Assembly: GCA_035295745.1 (NCBI GenBank)
Contig: DATGIL010000076.1
Span: 62,001-126,000 of the forward strand
From: JAIQFL01 sp035295745
GTDB taxonomy: Bacteria; Acidobacteriota; Terriglobia; Bryobacterales; Bryobacteraceae
Length of the DNA: 64,000 nt
Direction: 5' to 3'
Shown: in pieces, positions 60,698 to 64,000 of the stretch
How the letters are laid out: the number at the start of each line of letters is the position of its first letter
Numbering within the stretch: the stretch's first letter is position 1
Made by a program: the position numbers and the translations under genes
Notes under the pieces: model-generated
Seen by the model: the letters and a program-made list of their open reading frames with translations, nothing else
What the model was told of the DNA's origin: nothing
Database searches by the model: none

Positions 60698-61657
60698 TTA
60701 TCTGGCGGAGGCAAGTCCGCGCCGCCACCGCAGCACCTGAACGAGGAATTCGTCCCGTTTGGCGCGGACTTCGTCGGCGCTTTTGGTCGACCAGTCATAA
60801 AAGCCTCTGCCGCTCCTGGCGCCGACGTTCCCCTGGCGCACCAAATCGTGGAGGTACTCGGGCGCCCGAGGCTCATTGTAGAGATCGCGCGCCACATACT
60901 CCACCACCGAAGTTCCCAAATCGACGCCCGTCACGTCCACATGTTCGAGCGTGCCATAGGCGGGCATGCGCAGGCCGAATCCATTCTTGACCACCGTGTC
61001 GACTGCTTCGGCATCGGCGATCCCTTCGGCAATGATGTGGGCGGCCTCGCGAATCAAGGCCATCTGCAGACGGTTGCCTAACTGTCCGGGGCGGTCTTTC
61101 TTCACCACCACGGGCGTCTTGCCGCACGCTGCCAACAAGCGGCGGACGGCGTCCGCCACCTCGCCGGCAGTCTTCTCGCCCTTCACGATCTCCACCAACG
61201 GCATCAGATGCGGCGGATTCCAGAAATGGGTGGTCAACACCCGCTCCGGCCTGGTGCACCGCGACGCAATCGCCGTAATGCTAAGTCCTGAGGTGTTCGA
61301 TGCCAGGATCGCATGTGGCGAGACCAACGCGTCCATCCGCTGGAACAGATCCTGCTTAAACGACAGGTTCTCAGGCGCCGATTCCACCACGAGGTCAGCC
61401 GCCCGGATCGTCTCATCGAATTCGGCGGACCCTTTGACCAGCATGGGAACACGTTCCGCGTCCTGAGCGTCGGCCAAGCCGCGGGCCGCTAACAACTTCG
61501 CCTGTGCCAGCGCCTTCTCGACCCCCTGTGCGGCTCCTTCCGCGGTGCGGCTCAAGATCGTACAGGGTAAGCCGGCGAGCGCGAACGTGACGGCGATTCC
61601 AGGACCCATCATTCCGGTCCCAATCACAGCCGCATTGGTGAAATCGATGGCAGGCAT
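60698..61657 (-). CDS. 3-hydroxyacyl-CoA dehydrogenase family protein
   Basis: A 319-aa dehydrogenase of the 3-hydroxybutyryl-CoA dehydrogenase type. The NAD fold shows VIGTGMMGPGIA (about 11-22), followed by ADLVVESAPENL, the catalytic-region THFWNPPHLMPLVEIV with its His, and the C-terminal helical domain with GQLGNRLQMALIREA and GARSGRGFYDW. It oxidises a 3-hydroxyacyl-CoA (or reduces the keto form) with NAD. It is slightly longer than the usual 280-290 aa because of its C-terminus. It is divergent from the TonB receptor at 61897. Confidence 0.9.
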   Translation of the reverse strand: MPAIDFTNAAVIGTGMMGPGIAVTFALAGLPCTILSRTAEGAAQGVEKALAQAKLLAARGLADAQDAERVPMLVKGSAEFDETIRAADLVVESAPENLSFKQDLFQRMDALVSPHAILASNTSGLSITAIASRCTRPERVLTTHFWNPPHLMPLVEIVKGEKTAGEVADAVRRLLAACGKTPVVVKKDRPGQLGNRLQMALIREAAHIIAEGIADAEAVDTVVKNGFGLRMPAYGTLEHVDVTGVDLGTSVVEYVARDLYNEPRAPEYLHDLVRQGNVGARSGRGFYDWSTKSADEVRAKRDEFLVQVLRWRRGLASAR

Positions 61658-61818
61658 TTCCGGATGATATCAGGTGCCACCGCGTCCGACCCAACTAAGT
61701 TCACTCTGCGAAACTCTCTCCAGGCTTTCATGAAATGCCGAACCGCCGATTCAAAAACATGGACTGTGTCTATGGTTTTCAGTATCTGGCGGCAATTGCT
61801 AATTTCATGAAACTCCCC

Positions 61819-61847
61819 TTGAAACCGCTAACATCGCACCGTATAAT
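61819..61847 (+). promoter_or_regulatory. sigma70 promoter of the second TonB-dependent receptor
   Basis: TTGAAA (61819-61824), a 17-bp spacer and TATAAT (61842-61847) give a near-consensus promoter. Initiation near 61854 gives a leader of about 43 nt. It lies in the 239-bp divergent gap with the dehydrogenase gene. Confidence 0.75.
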
Positions 61848-61896
61848 CGAACTCATTGTTAGGGTGACCCGTCCGAAAGTCCTCATTGGAGGGACC

Positions 61897-64000
61897 ATGT
61901 TCCGACGCCTACTTGTACTCGCCGCCGCCCTCGCGGGCCTTGTCGCGGCACAAGAATTCCGCTCCACGTTAACTGGAAAAGTCACGGATCCTTCCGGCGC
62001 GATCGTTCCCAATGCCAAGGTGACCGCGACCAAATCCGATACCAACAGCCATTTTCAAACCGTCAGCAACCAGGACGGCTTGTACACGGTGCCTTTCCTG
62101 CCGCCCGGTCCGTACGATCTCGTCGTGGAGGCAAGTGGCTTCAAGAAATACGTGCAGACGGGCATGCTAATTGGCAGCGACACCCGCGTTTCGCAGGACG
62201 TAGTGCTCGCAATCGGCGTGACCAGTGACACCGTAACGGTCACCGCCGATGCCGCCCAGTTGGAGAGCGTCTCGGCTTCCGCCGGGCAGGTCATCACCAC
62301 ACACGAGGTCGAAAGCCTCCCGGTGAATGGGCGCGCTCCCATGGACTTGGCGATCCTGGGCTACGGCGTTGTCAACACCGGCGTTCGCGACCAGAACCGG
62401 CCGTTTGAGAATAGCGGATTCTCCACCTTTGCAATGGGCGGCGCGGCTACTGGAGCCAATGCCGCGCTTCTCGACGGCGTCCCCAACATCGGCACCTTGG
62501 GGCAGGACAAGACGCGGGTCTCATTCAGCCCGCCCGTCGATTCGGTGGTCGATGTGAAGGTCGAGGCGTTCAACGTGGATGCTTCGTACGGCGGTTTCGG
62601 CGGCGGTACAGTGGAAGTCACCACCAAAGGCGGCACGAATCAGTTACACGGGTCGGCCTCGGAGTTTAACCAGGTCTCCGCCCTAGCGGCCACGCCCTTC
62701 TTCACGAACTCCGCCAAGCAGCCGAAGCCGCCGTACCGGCAAAACCTCTGGAGCATGACAGTCGGCGGCCCGATCTGGGTGCCCAAGGTCATCAACGGGA
62801 AGGACAAGCTGTTCTTCTTTTTCACCTACGAAGGATTTCAGGACGCCTACGCGACGCCGGCATACTTCACGGTGCCGACTGCCGCTGAGGAACAAGGCGA
62901 TTTCTCGCGCCTGCTCTCGCTCAACAACAGCACCAAAAACTATACCCTGTACGATCCCAACACCGCGGTCCTCAACGGCAGCGTCATCACTCGCACGCCA
63001 TTTCCCGGAAACATCATCCCCCAAAATCGGATCAATCCGATCGCCAGCAAGTTCCTAAGCCTCTACATGCCCTCGGCGAACACCCAGGGCGTCTACGACG
63101 ACACCAACAACTACCTGTCTCCTGAAAACACTATCGACAAGTACCACGCCTTCTCCGGCCGCACCGACGTCAACATCAGCACGCGGAACAAGCTCACGAT
63201 CGTGGGCAGGACCAGCAACTGGTGCCAGACCGGGCCTAGCGATATCGTGCTCAATTTGGCCTATTCGCAGCATCCCATCTGCCGCGATCTGTGGGGCGGC
63301 ATGGTCGACGACGTGCACACCTTCTCACCCACTCTCGTGGGCGACCTCCGGATTGGCGGGAACCGCTACCAGCAGTACTCGTTCCAGCAGAGTGTCGGGT
63401 ACGACCCGACGCAGCTCGGCTTCCCATCCTATATTGCCGCCAATTCGACGCACCTGATGTTCCCGCTGTTCACGTTCTCCGACGGGTACGCAGGCAACGC
63501 GGCGCCCTCTTCCAACTACATCAGCCAGCCTTACAACACCTATCAGATCTTCAACAGCTTCACCAAGGTCTGGGGCGCTCATACCATCAAGTTCGGCGGA
63601 CAGGCGCTGCTGCAGGACTTCAGCAACCTGAGCTGGCTCAATGCCACCGGCGGTTACACCTTCGACGCCGGCACGTGGGTGAAGGCCTCCAGTACGGGCT
63701 CCAATCCGACACTCGGAGGATCGATGGCGGAATTCCTGCTGGGGCTGCCCACCTCCGGCAGCTTTGATATCAACTCTCCGGCCAAGGACGACTCGTGGTA
63801 CGACGATCTGTTCCTGAACGACGATTGGCATGTGCGATCCAACCTCACCATAAATATGGGACTCCGCTGGGAGTATGACGGGCCCACGACGGAAAGCCAC
63901 AATCGCCAGGTGGTCGGTTTCGATCCGAACGCGACTAACCAGGTGACGCAGGCCGCGGCCGCTGCATACGCCAAAAACCCGATCACCACGTTCCCCGGCG
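61897..64000 (+). CDS. TonB-dependent receptor, Oar-like, partial at right edge
   Basis: At least 701 codons, open to the window end. A signal peptide (about 1-19, LVLAAALAGLVAAQ) precedes a carboxypeptidase-regulatory-like domain (GKVTDPSGAIVPNAKVT, about 27-110), a plug region (LPVNGRAPMDLAILG; ALLDGVPNIGTLGQDK) and the beginning of the barrel, with NINMGLRWEYDGPTTESHN near the end seen. The ATG has GGAGGG 5 nt upstream. It belongs to the same family as the receptor at 50-3157 but differs in sequence; the C-terminus is outside the window. No frameshift is seen in the part present. Confidence 0.9.
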   Translation, partial: MFRRLLVLAAALAGLVAAQEFRSTLTGKVTDPSGAIVPNAKVTATKSDTNSHFQTVSNQDGLYTVPFLPPGPYDLVVEASGFKKYVQTGMLIGSDTRVSQDVVLAIGVTSDTVTVTADAAQLESVSASAGQVITTHEVESLPVNGRAPMDLAILGYGVVNTGVRDQNRPFENSGFSTFAMGGAATGANAALLDGVPNIGTLGQDKTRVSFSPPVDSVVDVKVEAFNVDASYGGFGGGTVEVTTKGGTNQLHGSASEFNQVSALAATPFFTNSAKQPKPPYRQNLWSMTVGGPIWVPKVINGKDKLFFFFTYEGFQDAYATPAYFTVPTAAEEQGDFSRLLSLNNSTKNYTLYDPNTAVLNGSVITRTPFPGNIIPQNRINPIASKFLSLYMPSANTQGVYDDTNNYLSPENTIDKYHAFSGRTDVNISTRNKLTIVGRTSNWCQTGPSDIVLNLAYSQHPICRDLWGGMVDDVHTFSPTLVGDLRIGGNRYQQYSFQQSVGYDPTQLGFPSYIAANSTHLMFPLFTFSDGYAGNAAPSSNYISQPYNTYQIFNSFTKVWGAHTIKFGGQALLQDFSNLSWLNATGGYTFDAGTWVKASSTGSNPTLGGSMAEFLLGLPTSGSFDINSPAKDDSWYDDLFLNDDWHVRSNLTINMGLRWEYDGPTTESHNRQVVGFDPNATNQVTQAAAAAYAKNPITTFPG

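Overview
The window looks like a chromosomal segment of an acidobacterium, most likely of the Bryobacterales/Solibacter group. The evidence is the mix of gene families: Oar-like TonB-dependent receptors with an N-terminal carboxypeptidase-regulatory-like domain at both window edges, a tandem-FtsX ADOP permease, a TIGR03435-type protein, a giant NHL-repeat protein that ends in a TIGR03437-type domain, and many dispersed short palindromic repeats. This placement is inferred from gene content, not from a marker gene. GC content is high, so long antisense ORFs are common and were discarded.

Layout. 1-5.2 kb: TonB-dependent receptor, SDR oxidoreductase, and an orphan protein with a possible NlpC/P60-like fold. 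5.2-11.7 kb: ADOP permease preceded by a short ADOP-like remnant, a small conserved protein, a START-like secreted protein, a GMC oxidoreductase and a DUF1080 protein. 11.7-16.4 kb: two small outer-membrane barrels around a U32/DUF3656 protein. 16.9-17.1 kb: a palindromic repeat fused to a 146-bp pentanucleotide microsatellite. 17.1-20.6 kb: DUF72, then a holin-like membrane protein/glcE/glcF operon without glcD. 20.7-24.2 kb: TIGR03435 protein, ABC exporter, and a minus-strand array of four atypical tRNA genes plus a structured element. 24.3-26.1 kb: secreted amidase.

26.4-41.4 kb holds a type VI secretion cluster in one direction: tssB, tssC, hcp, tagJ, tssA, tssE, tssF, tssG, clpV, vgrG, a DUF6931-like gene, a PAAR gene and a Tat-exported NIPSNAP protein. 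It encodes the sheath, tube, baseplate part, recycling ATPase and spike tip. The membrane complex and tssK are not in the window. Hairpins sit before hcp and before vgrG, which splits the cluster into expression modules.

41.4-47.5 kb: minus-strand genes for a secreted protein, a di-heme cytochrome bracketed by two copies of the dispersed repeat, a polytopic membrane protein, a TPR protein and an MFS transporter. 47.6-54.3 kb: NCS1 permease, then the giant NHL protein flanked on both sides by related tandem repeat arrays. 54.3-64 kb: Ser/Thr kinase with a polytopic C-terminus, acetamidase/formamidase, TPR lipoprotein, small periplasmic protein, anchored TIM-barrel-like protein, 3-hydroxyacyl-CoA dehydrogenase, and the start of a second TonB-dependent receptor that runs off the window.

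The signals most worth following are (i) the tRNA array with non-canonical tRNAs, (ii) a family of five double-hairpin repeats whose stems covary while NGAG loops are conserved, and (iii) the hairpin-partitioned T6SS cluster.
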